A DNA stretch of 64,000 nt from NCBI GenBank assembly GCA_043228905.1, contig JBHGNT010000007.1, positions 21,204,001 to 21,268,000 on the forward strand, in the 5' to 3' direction. This stretch comes from Azolla caroliniana (lineage: Eukaryota; Polypodiophyta). Position 1 is the first letter of the stretch; each line of letters opens with the position of its first letter. The notes under the pieces were generated by a model. It did not search any database. It was not told the DNA's origin and saw only the letters and a list, made by a program, of their open reading frames with translations. Shown here one piece after another: positions 1-11,530 of this stretch. The position numbers were made by a program, and so were the translations under genes.

Positions 1-574
1 CTTTTATGAGTTTTTGATTGTTTCTTTTTTCTTCTTTTTCTTTCTTTCTTTGTTATTAGAAATTAGCTCACCCTAGTGATAAGTTGTTATGTTACTATTG
101 CCTATGTCATATTTTCTTCATATTCTCGAATGTATGTTTTATGAGTTTTTGAACATTTGATTATAATTTATAATGACATATTTTGATTCAATCTCTATAG
201 TTCATACTCCTTTTTTTGTAAAGTTCTAAAGTGAGGATGATAGAGATGTCTTGATTCTTAAGAAGCATCCCAAAAGTATGCATGTGATACAATGCAAATA
301 TTGCAACCATACTTATGTTGGTGGTTCACAATGGATTAGAGTCCACTTATTGGGATTGAGAATGAATCAATATATAGTATAGACCATAGCCAATCCAATC
401 CAACTTGTCAATCCAATCCAGCTTTGAGATGATTTACCATACACGTTTGATTGAATCATTCTCGAATGCGAATGCACGTATGATACACACGGTTCATTCT
501 ATGCCCATACCCATACATACAAGAAGTATACATACATACCCATCCACACATTTGCACAAATACATATAAGTTTC
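1..574. other. AT-rich spacer, no gene seen
   Basis: No coding frame with recognisable content is seen. A short stretch near 63-85 resembles the A box of tRNA-derived repeats, but no B box follows at the right distance, so I do not call a SINE. The rest is AT-rich plant intergenic sequence. Confidence 0.6.
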
Positions 575-1259
575 TGTTGGGAATATGTCCCTCCAGTGGG
601 AGGATGATCCGATCGTTCGGAAAGCCGACAATCGAAGAGTCAAAAACAATGAGTCGACTGTTTGTGAATTCGACTATTATTATTATGGTAATAATAATGA
701 TGATGTTAAGAAACAAGTCTCTCCGGATGGGGAGAGAGAGAGGAGCCGAGTTGATGAGGGACTCGGCCGAGGTCGATAGGCCGAGGCCGAAACCATAATC
801 GTGTATATAGCCAACTCGGGAGGCTATACTTGTAAATAGTCTCAATGTGCGCCGGATGAGGGCTAGGTATGTAAATAGACGAAAAGTTGTGTAAGTATAT
901 ATGCAACTAGAGCAAACTTTATGATGTGTACAGAAGTTGTAGTGCGCTAGAGTGCGAATAGAGAGACTGAGAGTGTGTGTAAGCCGCGGCATAGGTGTGT
1001 GAGTAACAACAGACGCGAAGAGCCCTGTGCGGCTGATACACTCGACAGAGTGTTGTATTCCTCTTGATGTTGTATATCCACTTTGTATAGTGAAGAAATC
1101 TGTTCACCCGTGGTTTTCCCCGTTTTAGGGTTTCCATGTAAATCTCTGTGCACCATTGTTCATCTTGTCTTTTCTTGGCATATTTCTGTGATTCGTATTT
1201 CAGCGTGTAGTTCGTTTATTGTGATCTATTCCGCATCGATTTCTCATCAGTTTATAACA
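575..1259 (+). mobile_element. Probable solo LTR (685 bp)
   Basis: The segment starts TGTTGGG and ends TTATAACA, giving the TG...CA ends of an LTR. A TATA-like GTATATAGCC lies near 800, followed by a T-rich 3' part, as expected for promoter and polyadenylation regions. No retrotransposon reading frame adjoins it and no second copy is in the window, so a solo LTR is the simplest reading. I could not find a matching 5-bp target duplication (flanks GTTTC and TTAAG), so the exact ends are uncertain. Confidence 0.5.
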
Positions 1260-1290
1260 TTAAGGCATACTCAAATCTAGCCATACATAT

Positions 1291-1431
1291 TGTGGTGCAT
1301 GCCTTTTAATGCACCCTTTTAGCAGGCATGTAGCTAAGCCAACCCAAATGGGCACCTTTGTATCTTCTATAAGTTGAGCAAGAAGTAAGAAGCTAAGTAG
1401 GTTGGTTTTGATATCTTATGTGCATTTCACA
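1291..1431 (+). mobile_element. Gypsy K, 5' LTR (short)
   Basis: The segment begins TGTGGTGCATGCC and ends TTTCACA. From about 1300 to 1410 it matches 49490-49622 closely, including the stretch GTAGCTAAGCCAACC and the shared end AAGTAGGTTGGTTTTG. The K coding remnants follow directly downstream, so this is read as the upstream LTR. At about 141 bp it is very short for gypsy, and the copy at 49471 has a longer start. Confidence 0.55.
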
Positions 1432-1479
1432 TAATTGGTGGAGAAGCGGGGTAAAATATTAGCCGCTAACACCTCGTTC

Positions 1480-2203
1480 ATGGCGTCCCAACTCCCTCCC
1501 GCCGCCTCTGAAATCAATACCCCTATGCAGCCTTATGAGCGGCCTCCCCACTTCCAAATGGAGCAGCCCTTGCAAGTGCTCTCCAACGCTATGCTTCAAC
1601 TCAACCCTTGAAATTGACCTCTAGGGTGCTAATGGAAGAGTCAGGCCCCCACGTCCAAGCGTCCGCCTCTTCCGCTTTGTAGTTACTAGTTATGCATTGT
1701 TGTCGCCACCATCAATAACTCCACCCACACCATCTTGTTAGACTCTTGTAGTGGTATCTCTTCCATTACTGTTGCCTTAGTTCACCAGTTAGGCCTCCCG
1801 ACATCCACCGCTCCCTCCATCCAAGTCCTTTTTGACGATCACCAACATCTATACCAAGCCCGTTGCACTATCACCTTAGGCAATCTCACTTTCTCACACC
1901 ACTTTTATGTCTTGCCCCACCAACTCTTCCACCTCACCTTAGGCTGTGATTGGTTCCTCAAGCGTCACCCTATAATTGATTTCACTGCCCACCAACTTCT
2001 TGTTCCATGAGCTCCCCCGATCCCCCTCCTACAGATAGCCCTCCTGTCCCCTACCTCAGCTAAGTTCAGGTGGCCCTCAGTCCACAGGAGCGATTGATCT
2101 CTATCCGCCAATTGCTAGCTCATTTTCTGTCACTAGCCTCATCCAACTATTATCTGATCAGGGCCGCCAATTCCATGGGGATGTCCTCAATGTCGTTGTA
2201 GCT
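1480..2203 (+). pseudogene. Gypsy K gag/protease/integrase remnants
   Basis: An ATG at 1480 opens a short Pro-rich Gag-like frame. At 1735-2010 a 91-residue frame is a retropepsin-like domain: LLDSCSG stands where LLDSG is expected, followed by the long beta-strand segment and the GCDWFLKRHP motif typical of gypsy proteases. The second residue after the catalytic Asp is Cys instead of Gly, so the site is probably dead. Near 2150-2200 a piece of integrase with SDQGRQF appears. The RT and RNase H parts between protease and integrase are missing, so the element was internally deleted. It stops at 2203 where copia A begins. Confidence 0.65.
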
Positions 2204-2643
2204 TGTTGAGCGAGCAAGCTCAACCGGATTTGGATCGGCATACGGAAGGATGAGCTGGATCGGTATCCGAAAACAACCGGCCGGATCGAGGAGACGGATC
2301 GGAGAGCCGGATTCGAGCGGGAACCGGAAACCTAATAGTAGCCTAGACTACTAGGTAATCATTGTCTCGTAGTTAGTGTCAGTCGCACGTAGGAATATTG
2401 AAGTACCTGTCAGTACTTCGGTCAGTCCTTTATGGACTTGTATAAATAGGGATGTTTAGCACGTTGTATTACAAAGTTACAGAGTATTTTCATTTTTTGA
2501 ATCTACGCTTACGTTCTACTCTCTTTGCCTCTCCTACGTATACTCTTTGTATACTAAGCTTCTCCATTAAACCTTCATCTTATTCTTTGTTGCTATCCGA
2601 CTGAGCCGGTTTTGTCTAACGCTTCTGCACGTTTACATTCACA
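2204..2643 (+). mobile_element. Copia A, 5' LTR (440 bp)
   Basis: The LTR starts TGTTGAGCGAGC and ends ATTCACA, directly followed by a tRNA-Met-like primer site. It matches the 3' LTR at 48788 over most of its length, including the block TAGTAGCCTAGACTACTAGG, itself a short palindrome. TATA-like TATAAATAGGG lies near 2440. The copies differ at many sites and the last 150 bp are poorly conserved in the 3' copy, so this element is older than gypsy H or J. Confidence 0.85.
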
Positions 2644-2655
2644 TGGTATCAAAGC
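2644..2655 (+). promoter_or_regulatory. Copia A primer-binding site
   Basis: TGGTATCAAAGC directly follows the 5' LTR. It is the canonical plant initiator tRNA-Met primer site TGGTATCAGAGC with one change, and marks the start of minus-strand DNA synthesis. Confidence 0.85.
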
Positions 2656-2735
2656 GCGAGGGTTGAGAACTCTGCAGCCAACAGACGCTTTCGAAGACAA
2701 ACCCTAATACCCGGTAAGGACAGACAGAGAAAGAT

Positions 2736-3707
2736 ATGGACAGAGGCATGTCGAGTTCACTTCCCATAGAGATGCTCGACTGGAGCAAGTACACGTCTTG
2801 ATCATATAAAATGCACCAGTACCTGCTGAGGCATGGATATTGGAGCTTCGTGGAAGGAACGAATGAGGTAGTGCTGGAGCAGCACACAATGACTTCTCGG
2901 TTTGGGAGCAAAGAGCAAGCCGAATACTGTACTGCCTCGCGTCTTGTGTGCACAACCAGATGCTTGGCTACATAAAGGATGCAAAAACACCAAAGGAGGC
3001 TTGGGGAAAGCTAAGGAAGATTTTCGCCGCAAGTACCATAGCCCGTAAGTTGCAGCTCCGGCAAGAGCTGAACAACATCCGGCAAAGAGACATGTTGGTT
3101 ACGGACTAGACCACCAAGATAAAGGAGATTTGCGACGCACTCGGGTCCATCAACGTGATGGTGGACGAAAACGAAATGGTACAAATCTGCCTTGGTGGTC
3201 TAGCGCAAAGGTACAGACCAATCCAGACATCGATCTGCACCCAGGAGAAACCACTGTCTTTCTTCGATTTGCCATCGATGTTGATGGTCGAAGAAAACCA
3301 CGCGAGTGGGTCAAGGACCACTCAATCGGATGGCCGGATGTTGTACACGGAGACAGATCGGCCCCATGGACGTGGTGGACAACGTGGACGATGTGGGTCG
3401 GCACGCAATGGAGGCGGCCGGCAAGAGCAAAACCGGAGGTACAGAGGTGCTGCAGACAACAATTCTGGACCTTCCACAAGCAGGGGGAGTCAAAGCGGCG
3501 TCGGGAACCGGCAAGGAAAGGCTGACACAGAATGCTGGTACTATGGCAAAAGGGCCACAGAGAAAGCGAGTGTTGGAAGAAGCGTACTGATTCGGACAAA
3601 TCCAGATTCGGCAAAACCGGTCGGGAAAACCGGCAAATCTCGCACTACGCGGAAGGATCGGAAGGATTCGAAATCAGGAAAACCGGTAAAGGGTCAGCCT
3701 TCGTGAT
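2736..3707 (+). pseudogene. Copia A gag (broken)
   Basis: The ATG at 2736 opens a Gag of the copia UBN2 type, with MHQYLL and GYWSFVEG near the start and the LQLRQELNNI...TKIKEICDALGSI block that also occurs in copia C. The middle part MVQICLGGLAQRY and the LPSMLMVEENHASG segment follow, then a Gly/Arg/Asn-rich tail and a damaged zinc knuckle near 3530-3580. A TGA at 2799 stands where copia C has Trp (TGG), and a TAG lies near 3107. Frame changes occur as well. It would have formed the virus-like particle shell; it is not functional now. Confidence 0.8.
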
Positions 3708-4977
3708 GAAGCACAAGGCTAACTCAATGAAGAAGACTATTTCCAAATTGGAGGAAGTATGGTACGTTGATTCTGGAGCGTCCAACCACATGATGAGCCA
3801 TGAAGAGTGGTTCTCCTTTTTGGAGAAGCCGGAACAACCGGGGATTGTCGAAATCGTAGACGACATCTCTCACACGATTGTGCATGTTGGAGAAGTCCCT
3901 TTAAGCCATGTCGGACAAAACGGGAAGTTGATGAACGTACTACACGTTCCGACTATCACAAAGAACCTGGTGTCAGTTGGACAAATTGTCGACCAGGGGA
4001 GGCAGGTGCGGTTTACGCACCTAGGGTACTTCATCGAGGAAGAAGGCCGGATAATTGCGCAAGGGCGCAGAGAAGGGAGGATGTTCATCCTCAACACCAA
4101 TGATGTTGGCACCGCCATGTTTATCAAAGGGCAGAAGGTCGAGTCAGACATCGACCTGTGGCACAAGTGGATCGGCCATGTCAACTACCGGAGGCTTAAG
4201 AACCTGCAATCGAAACAAGTTGTCTTCGGTTTGCCAAAATTTAGCGGCCGGAATGGCGAAATTTGTGAAGCATGCTAACTCGGGAAGCAACACCGGCTTC
4301 CATTCCCCACCGAACGAAACTGGGACCGTAACAAGCTTGATCTAATACATTCGGATGTATGGGGACCGACGCAGAACATTAGTCTTGGCGGGAGTCGATA
4401 CTTCATCTCCTTCATCGACGACTACAGCCGGCACACGTGGATCTACCTCATTGAACGGAAGAGCGAAGTCTTTGAATGTTTCAGGAACTTGCAAACCTTA
4501 GTTGAACGGGAAATGGAGAGGAAGGTTAAGTGCTTGCGGTCGGATGGTGGAAAAGAATACTTTTTCGGCCAATTCAACAGTTATATGCAGCAAAACGGAA
4601 ATCGGAGAGAATTCAACTACAGATACATGCCGGAGCAAAACGGTGTGGCCGAAAGGAAGAACCAGTCGATTACGGGCGCGACAAGGGCAATGCTGAAGGA
4701 GAAGAGCATGCCCCAATTCTACTGGGCTGAGGGGGTCCAAACGACCGTCTACATCCAAAACCGGTTCGGAGACAAGGTGTCATCACATGAACTGTATTTC
4801 GGGCGGAAGCCGAATTTGAGACACCTTCGGATATTCGGTATCATAGCATATGTGCATGTACCGGATGAGAAGCAGAAGAAGCTAGATCCGAAGTTGGAGA
4901 AATGCATCCTAGTCACCTACTCGCATGAGCAGAAGGGGTATAAGTGCTATAACCCCCGGACTAAGTAGGTCGAGTAA
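3708..4977 (+). pseudogene. Copia A protease and integrase (broken)
   Basis: In order: the aspartic protease motif VDSGASNHM near 3766, the GAG-pre-integrase block DLWHKWIGHV near 4150, and the integrase core with Asp in HSDVWGP (4348), Asp in RSDGGKEY (4540) and Glu in PEQNGVAERKN (4635). The zinc-binding CEAC is followed at once by TAA (4276-4278) where Gln is expected. After GYKCYNPRTK a TAG ends the frame at 4966. All three integrase acidic residues remain, so inactivation came from stop codons. Confidence 0.85.
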
Positions 4978-5213
4978 GCCGAGATGTCGAGTTTGATGAG
5001 ACGGCATCATGGTACTCCTTACCAACTCCAACTCCTGATGAAGACCCGATTCCGGAAGATGAAGCTAGTGAGCTCGAGGAGGTCCAGGTAGAAGATGAAG
5101 ACTTTGACACTCTTGAAGAGAGTCCGATCTCACTCCGGCTTAGTGGATCGAATGAGCGGCATAGTTGAGATGACCAATCGGATGAAGAACTAGCGAGTAG
5201 TGGAGACTCTGCC

Positions 5214-6334
5214 GTGCTCTCCCCGCGTAAGGAACTGAGGAGATGGTTCACGCACAAAGTTAAGGGGAAGAAGAAGATGCCGGAATACGAAACTGGCAAC
5301 GTTGAGTTGGATCGGAGTGACTCCGACTCCGGAAAGGATGAAGGCAGATCTTCGGGAACAAAGTCCGAACCGGCCAAGAAGGGCCCCAAACCGGGTGATG
5401 ACAAGTTACGCCGGTCTTCCCGCATGAAGAACCCCATTACGCGGTACAAGTACAATGAGTACATGGTGCATCACTATGCGTACATGACCAAAGTGGCGGA
5501 AGTGCGTGAGCCAGAGAGCTACGCAAAAGTGAAAAAGGACGCAAATTGGCGTGCCACTATGGAAGAAAAAATGCGGGCACTCGATGCCAACGACACATGG
5601 ACCTCGTTGACCCTCCCCGACACTGTAAACCGATCGGTTGCAAATGGGTGTACAAGGTAAAGTACAATGCCGACGGTTCGATTAACCGATACAAGGCCCG
5701 GTTAGTGGCGAATGGATACGCTCAGACCCACGGAATCGACTACGACGAGACCTTCGCTCCGGTAGCGAAGATGATGACAGTTCGTGTGGTACTGGCGGTT
5801 GCCGCGGCAAGGGGGTGGCATCTTCACTAGATGGACGTGAAGAATGCGTTTCTTGAAGGAGACCTTCAAGAAGAGGTCTTTATGATCTAACCCCTCGGAT
5901 TTCAGTCGGAGATGAACAAGTCGGCGGTGTGTTGGCTTAAGAAGTCGCTTTACGGTCTGAAACAAGCCCCCGGAGCTTGGAATGCGAAGATCACGCACCG
6001 GTTGCGTAAGATGGGGTTTGATACCTCTAAATCCAACTCCACGTTGTTCGTCCGGCAAGGTCCTACTTTATGTTCATGATTTAGTCATCATCGAACCTGG
6101 ACTCAATGAAATCGGCCGAGTAAAGTCGCATTTGAAATGAAGGACCTGGGGGACCTTCATTATTTTTTTGGGATGGAGGTGATCCGAACTCCCGACGGCA
6201 TATTGCTCTCACAACGACACTATGTGTTGAATATGCTATACAAGTTCGGCATGCCGGAATGCTGACCTGTCTCCACACCCCTGGACTGGAACCAGAAGCT
6301 CAGTCCCAACTCCAGACCGACCTGCAATGAGAAA
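5214..6334 (+). pseudogene. Copia A reverse transcriptase, first part
   Basis: The linker with RRSSRMKNPITRYKYNEYM leads into the copia RT (RVT_2 family): [30 protein letters not shown], the MDVKNAFLEGDL block and LKKSLYGLKQAPGAW. TAG replaces Gln before MDVKNAF (5829) and TAA replaces Gln near 5888. The YVDD region near 6070 is scrambled by indels. The reading continues through YVLNMLYKFGMPEC to 6334 and stops abruptly. The next residues of the same domain are found at 30496, in the same codon phase. Confidence 0.85.
6330..6334 (+). repeat. AGAAA, left copy flanking the 24-kb block
   Basis: AGAAA occurs here and at 30496-30500, exactly where copia A coding stops and resumes. It has the length of an LTR-type target duplication, although the block does not end in LTRs. 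Confidence 0.55.
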
Positions 6335-8304
6335 GCCCCCAATATTGAATGGTTTTCGAACTATTTAGCCGACGTCAGCGGCATAGTCCGACTAGGAAAC
6401 ATGCAGGAGTGCAGAGTAGAAGGAACCCGAAAAGTTCCCATCCGATTGTCAAACGATAATGTGATCACCCTACACCAAGTTCAGCACGTACTCGATCTGA
6501 AGAGGAGTTTTGTCTCCATTGACATGCTAGCTGAAGATGGATATCATACAACTCTCAATGAGTCAACATGGAGGATCAGCCAAGGAAATCTCAAGATCAA
6601 GAGTGGACAAGTGCAACAAGTTGTACCCATTGATGGCAATCAATCCAGAAGGGGTCGTGAATGTAGCTGAAAAGACCGACTCGAATATATGGCATGGCTG
6701 AGTTGGTCACATGTCTCAAGCCGGACTCGATCGGTTGATGGCTGTAGGCTACATCTCGAAACTTCAAGTAAAGACGGAATTCTGAGAGCATTGTCGAAAC
6801 GGGAAACAAACCCGAAGTCTGCACTCTCTATACTACGAGACGGTATGACATCCCCTAGATCTCGTGCACACAGATATATGTGGGCCCATGCTAGAACGAT
6901 CGCTAGGAGGCTCCCGGTACTTCATCATATTTGTAGATGATTGTACATGGAAGGTTTGGGCCTACTCCATCAGGTCCAATGACGAAGCACTCGAGCTTTT
7001 CACCAGATGGATATCTGAAGTAGAGAACCAGTTGGGATACAGAGTGAAGACACTCAGATCCGACCGCGGAGGTGAATACAACTCCAGAGCCTTCAAACAG
7101 TACATGTCTGACAAAGCTATCCGGAATCAAAAGACCGTTCCTTATACACCCATGCAGAATGGTGTGGCTGAACGGATCAACCGAACGATCCAAGAGAGGA
7201 TGACAGCAATGCTCCAACAAGTCGGACTAAAGCTGGAATTCTGGGCAGTGGTGTTGCAGACGGCAGTATATCTGGTAAATCTGTCGCCATCAAGAGCAAT
7301 AAGGCTCAAAGTGCTACAACCACTATGGTCAAGCAAACTGCCTACCTACAATAGGCTCCGTATATTCGGATGCAAAGCCTACGGCTTCATCCCCAAAGAG
7401 AAAAGGACCAAGTTGGCACCCCATGCGACAAAGTGCATATTTCTCGGTTATGGAACCGATGGAAACTTCGGCTATGGGACCTAGAGAACCAAAAATTGAT
7501 CTAGAGTAGTGACATAGTCTTCAATAAAGACTCTATCTTCTCTCAGCGGAACAAACAGAAAACAATTGGTAAAAAGGTATCTTTCGAAGACGACGGAGCC
7601 GTCGTAAAAGGACCGACCCTCCGGGCCGAATCTCCGATTCAACAAACAATCGAACTAGAACAAGCTGACAATACATCTATCAACTCTGGATCGGCAATAG
7701 GTCCAATAGTCGAAATCAAAGAAAAAGCCATCAAAGACACAACCGAATTGACAAGAGTCGAAAAAGGCATAGTTAACAAGACGCAAGTTGGAGATAGAAC
7801 CGAGTCGACAAAGTTCACGGGAAGAACACCATTACACCAGCTAAAATCCCAGCTTAGGGGCGGGACATCAAACAAGACTCCTGATACAAATGGTTCAACA
7901 AATACCGATCGACCAACAACGTCGATCGAAGGATCTGAACCACTCATTTCGGCACCCAAGAGATCTGGACCAACTCGAAGGCAGACAGAGTTCTATCAAC
8001 CGGGCCTCGACTACGGGTGTACAAGCTAAAACTAGGAGACACCAGAAATACACCGAGGTACAAAGCCTAGATCATGGTGAAGGGGTTCCAACAGAAGAAA
8101 GGAGAGGATTTCGACGAGATCTTTGCCCCGGTACTCAAGATGACATCCATGCGGACGGTGTTGAGCATAGCGGCGATCATGGACCTTGAGGTCGAACAAC
8201 TCGATGTTAAGTCGTTGTTCGTTCATGGGGACCTCGAGGAGGAGATCTATATGTAGCAGCTGGAGGGATTCATCAAGAAAGGGAAGGAGAACCTAGTGTG
8301 ACGG
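6335..8304 (+). pseudogene. Copia D fragment: protease end, integrase, RT start
   Basis: A different copia family from A. The left end starts inside the protease/GAG-pre-integrase linker (VRLGNMQECRVEGT, near 6386). The integrase at 6864-7484 has Asp in HTDICGP, Asp in RSDRGGEYNS and Glu in MQNGVAERINRT, then LRIFGCKAYGFIP and CIFLGYG. An acidic, Thr-rich linker follows, and RT begins near 8073 (VKGFQQKKGEDFDEIFAPV, then LDVKSLFVHGDLEEEIYM). It is cut at 8304 by the G1 LTR. Several stops and frame changes are present. No LTR of D is in the window. Confidence 0.8.
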
Positions 8305-8975
8305 TGTTGCATTGTTACGCGCATGCGCGGAGAACGAGGCGGGACCACGGGGGCCTTGGACCAAGAATTAACCGAATGAGAAGAGGGGAAGGAAACTACC
8401 GATGTACTCCACACGCACACAGAAACACAGATTCACAGGAGTTGCAACTAACTCCGAATGATGGAGACAGAACGAATGTATATATATAAATCGAGGAGTT
8501 ACAACCGGCAAGCCGGCGAGTGATAGGCTCTGACACCTGCACACACACACACACACACGCACAGACCGCGAGATGGAGACTCTACCAGAAGCACTCGGGC
8601 GTTCCGCGGAGCAGAGTCAGCCTCCTGAGAACTTGCATAGAATGACTATGGAGAAGACAGAGGAGAAGAACTCGGTTCCAGTCCGGCTGCACTCCGTCCT
8701 CCACAAAACGCGATATCTTTTTACAATACCTCTCCCTCTCTTTTATAGCCCAAGGAGGGAGGCCGTTACCACCCGTTACATCATGTTTATTCCCTGTCCT
8801 TTCGGACAGGGATACGCCTCGATTTTCTCCCTAATGAATGCGTGCTACCTAGGATTTCACCTCAGCCGACTTGTAGCTATCTACGTACTATACAACAAAA
8901 CTTGTGCCCACGTGTAAGGGCCGGTTTACGCACGTTATACCCGGTTTCCGCCTAGGGACGGTTTTCTCCACGACA
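8305..8975 (-). mobile_element. Gypsy G1, 3' LTR (671 bp, minus strand)
   Basis: Read on the minus strand it starts TGTCGTGGAG at 8975 and ends AATGCAACA at 8305. TATA-like GGCTATAAAAGAG lies near 8745 on the minus strand. Immediately upstream on that strand is a G-rich tract (AGGTGGGGGCGGA, 8976-8988), the expected polypurine tract. It sits directly inside copia D RT. The partner LTR is absent because the 5' half of G1 is missing. Confidence 0.8.
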
Positions 8976-9050
8976 TCCGCCCCCACCTAACTGCGCATCC
9001 ACCGGTATGCGCCAAAATTAGACCCTTTGCCAGAGAAGACCGGCCCACAC

Positions 9051-9503
9051 TTATCCTTCGTCCTCCGGATCTTCATCCGTTCTGAGCCGGTCATTGTTGC
9101 CATCCAGGTCGTCCGGGTCCGGTTCAACCTCGTGCCACTTTTTGAATGCTTTGATCCTTTTCCCCGCCACCGGCACCACTATCCTTGTCCTGTCGAGCTC
9201 CGCGAGATGGTAGGTCCCATTGTCGTTGGCGCTTGTCACCACATAAGGCCCGAACCACCTTCTTGCAAACTTCCGCATTGCCCTGTGCTGATTGTCGAGG
9301 TTGCTGTCATACACTAGAACCCAGTGGCCTTCCTTGATCTTCTTCAGTCTCAGTTGGTGAGTCCGGTCGAACTGTCCTTTGTTCTTTACCCTCGCCACCC
9401 GTAGCTTCTCCGCGGCTCGGTCCACGTCCTCCGGTCTTCGCTCCAGCTGCCGAATCCGTGCCGCTAATAGCTCCTCCCGACTCATCTCGTCTTTCCAGTC
9501 CAC
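9051..9503 (-). pseudogene. Gypsy G1 integrase C-terminal region
   Basis: A 150-codon minus-strand frame holds the end of pol. It begins with DWKDEMSREELLAARIRQL, a helical segment, then KNKGQFDRTHQLR and the post-core fold FARRWFGPYVV...TYHLAELDRTR...VAGKRIKAFKKW. It ends in an acidic tail just before the polypurine tract. The same FGPYV-VAGKRIKAFK block is present on the plus strand at 12360-12510 in G2, a related family. No chromodomain is seen. Confidence 0.75.
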
Positions 9504-9611
9504 CGTGGCCCATGAGGAGATCGTCTACTCCGTTGGCATGATCAGCTTCTGCCCGTACATTAGCTCTGCCGGCATGAACCCAGTTACCAAACTGTGCGTA
9601 GTTCGGTCCGC

Positions 9612-10302
9612 CTACAAGGCATAGGGTAAGAGCCGCGGCCAGTTCCCGACTTGGCCTCCACACGCTCGTACTAACGCTTTGACGATCGGCCCGTGTCCGT
9701 GTTCCACCTTCCCGTTAGCCTCCGGATTGTACGTTGTGGTGAGTGAGAGTTTAATCCCTAGCCGGTCAAACAACTCTTCCGCCTCTTGCGTGTCCAATTC
9801 TCCGCGGTTAGCCATGATCTTACCTACGCACCCGTACCGCCATACCACTTCTTCGATCAGAAATCGGCACACGGCCACGGTCGTTTTGTTCAGTAACGCT
9901 CGGCCTTCCACCTGGTTCGTCAGGTTCTCCCGAGCCAACACTAGATACCGCATCTGCCCTACCCCCATCGGCATCGTCACTAGATCCACCATCCACTTGA
10001 AGTGGACGGTCGGAGGGTAGGTCGGGTGAAGCTCGTCCCGATGTCGGACTATGGAGTGCACCTGACAGCTTTCGCAAGTCATCACGAACCGATGCACGTC
10101 CTAGTATAGTCCCGACCACCAGTACTTCCCCTTTAACTTCTCGAATGTGGCCCACGTCCCGCGGTGTTCGGCCCAAGGACTGTCGTGGTATGCCGTCAGC
10201 AATTCTTCCTGTTCGTCTTTCTCTTCTTCGGGTGCTTCCATATGCTCCCGTCCCGTAGGAAGAATCGGTACGCTTTCTTCCGAATCCGGTTGATCTCTTC
10301 AT
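9612..10302 (-). pseudogene. Gypsy G1 integrase core
   Basis: The minus-strand frame at 9612-10097 holds the integrase catalytic core: the zinc-finger end CESCQVH, first Asp in WMVDLVTMP, a damaged second site ANRGELD where DRGELD is expected, and Glu in NPEANGKVEHGH. The upstream part is shifted into another frame up to 10302. Loss of the second catalytic Asp means the enzyme is dead even apart from the frameshift. Confidence 0.75.
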
Positions 10303-10354
10303 TCGTCCACGTCGTGTCCGGTGTCATTGTCTTCAGGAACTTGCCGATCTGGAG

Positions 10355-10957
10355 CTACTCCCCGTCGTACTTACTCTCGTCGAATTCGTTAAGCGTCGGA
10401 GTGCTCCCCTTTCTTGTTGTTACGTAAGCCGCTTCAATGAAGTCCACGCCGACTTCCTCGTCCTCCGAAACCATGCCGTCCTTATCATCGAACCTCGCTC
10501 TTGAAAGCATGTCGGCCATGGCATTGTCCTTTCCGGAAATGTGTCGTATTTCCGAATTCAGGGACTTGATGTACGCTATCCACCCGAGCATCGCCAGGTC
10601 CGGCGTCGCGCATCCGGAAACCATGCCGAGAATCGGCAGGCAGTCCGTCTCGATTATCACCTCTGTCCTGATCAGGTAGTCTTTATCGGCCTTGACCGCC
10701 GAAACAATACTCCAGAGTTCGCGTTTAACCTGGGCGTACCCTCGCTGTCGCTCACTGAGGACTTTTGCGCCGAACCGGATGGGGAACCTCGCGCCATTGT
10801 CATCCTCTTGGTTGATCACCCATCCGATCCCGGTCAGACTCGTGTCTACGGTCACGTAAATCGGAGTGTCGTTGCCGTAGACAACCTTTCGGAGCGTCGT
10901 GCCACGACAAGTGCTTCTTTCATCTTCCGGACCGACTCTATATGCTCGTCTCTCCAC
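10355..10957 (-). pseudogene. Gypsy G1 RNase H
   Basis: The frame contains YVTVDTSLTGIGWVINQ (first catalytic Asp), RFGAKVLSERQRGYAQVKRELW (Glu), IETDCLPIL (Asp) and ISGKDNAMADMLSRA, the order of gypsy RNase H. An acidic tail leads toward the integrase zinc finger. It overlaps the end of the RT frame because of a frame change near 10900. It removed RNA from the RNA-DNA hybrid during reverse transcription. Confidence 0.8.
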
Positions 10958-11530
10958 TCGAATTTATGCCCTTTCTTCAGCAACCCATAGAGTGGCTCCG
11001 TGACGTGGGCGTAATGCGGGATCCAGATATGGTAGAACACACATGCTCCCAGGAATCTTTGGACCTCCGTAACCGAATTGCAGTCTTGCTTCATCTTGGA
11101 GATGGCCTCCACCTTGGCCGGAGACGGTTTCCGACCATATGGCCCGCATAGGTGTCCGACGACCATGATCTCTGATTGCCCGAAGGCCGATTTTTCCCTG
11201 GAGAAGGTGAGCCTCGCGCCTTCTAGTCTTTGCAGTAGCTTCTCCCAGTCATCGACGTGAGCCTCCATGAATTTCCAACATCCGTCCGGTTCGATTGTCT
11301 CGTCCCTTTCCTCCACCAGGCATCCTTTGATCGGGATGTTGTCTAAGAATGGCATGGTGATGCCCGGGATACAATCCCTCAACACTTTGTTCATTGCGTT
11401 CACCATGTGGGCCACCGAGTTCGTCCCTCCTTGCGGGAGGGTACACATCCGCACTAGGCTGAGAGGGGTCTGCATTGTCGTAATGTCCATGCTCTCCACG
11501 GCTAGTTGGAACTGATCGTACCCTGAGTCA
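10900..11530 (-). pseudogene. Gypsy G1 reverse transcriptase palm
   Basis: The minus-strand frame runs MQTPLSLVRMCTLPQG, NSVAHMVNAMNKV, TMPFLDNIPIKG, then GARLTFSREKSAFGQ and FLGACVFYHIWIPHYA. The catalytic FLDD motif reads FLDN, so the second Asp is lost. Around 11520 the frame changes inside the GYDQFQLA block. This RT variant has an unusually diverged palm compared with other gypsy elements in this window (H and J). Confidence 0.75.

Noticed and set aside
456-992. Minus-strand frame of 178 codons at the left end
   Set aside because: It crosses the border of the solo LTR at 575-1259 and has no recognisable content.
3150-3706. Overlapping frames of 131-183 codons on both strands in copia A Gag
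   Set aside because: Only the phase with the UBN2-type Gag text is real; others are shadows.
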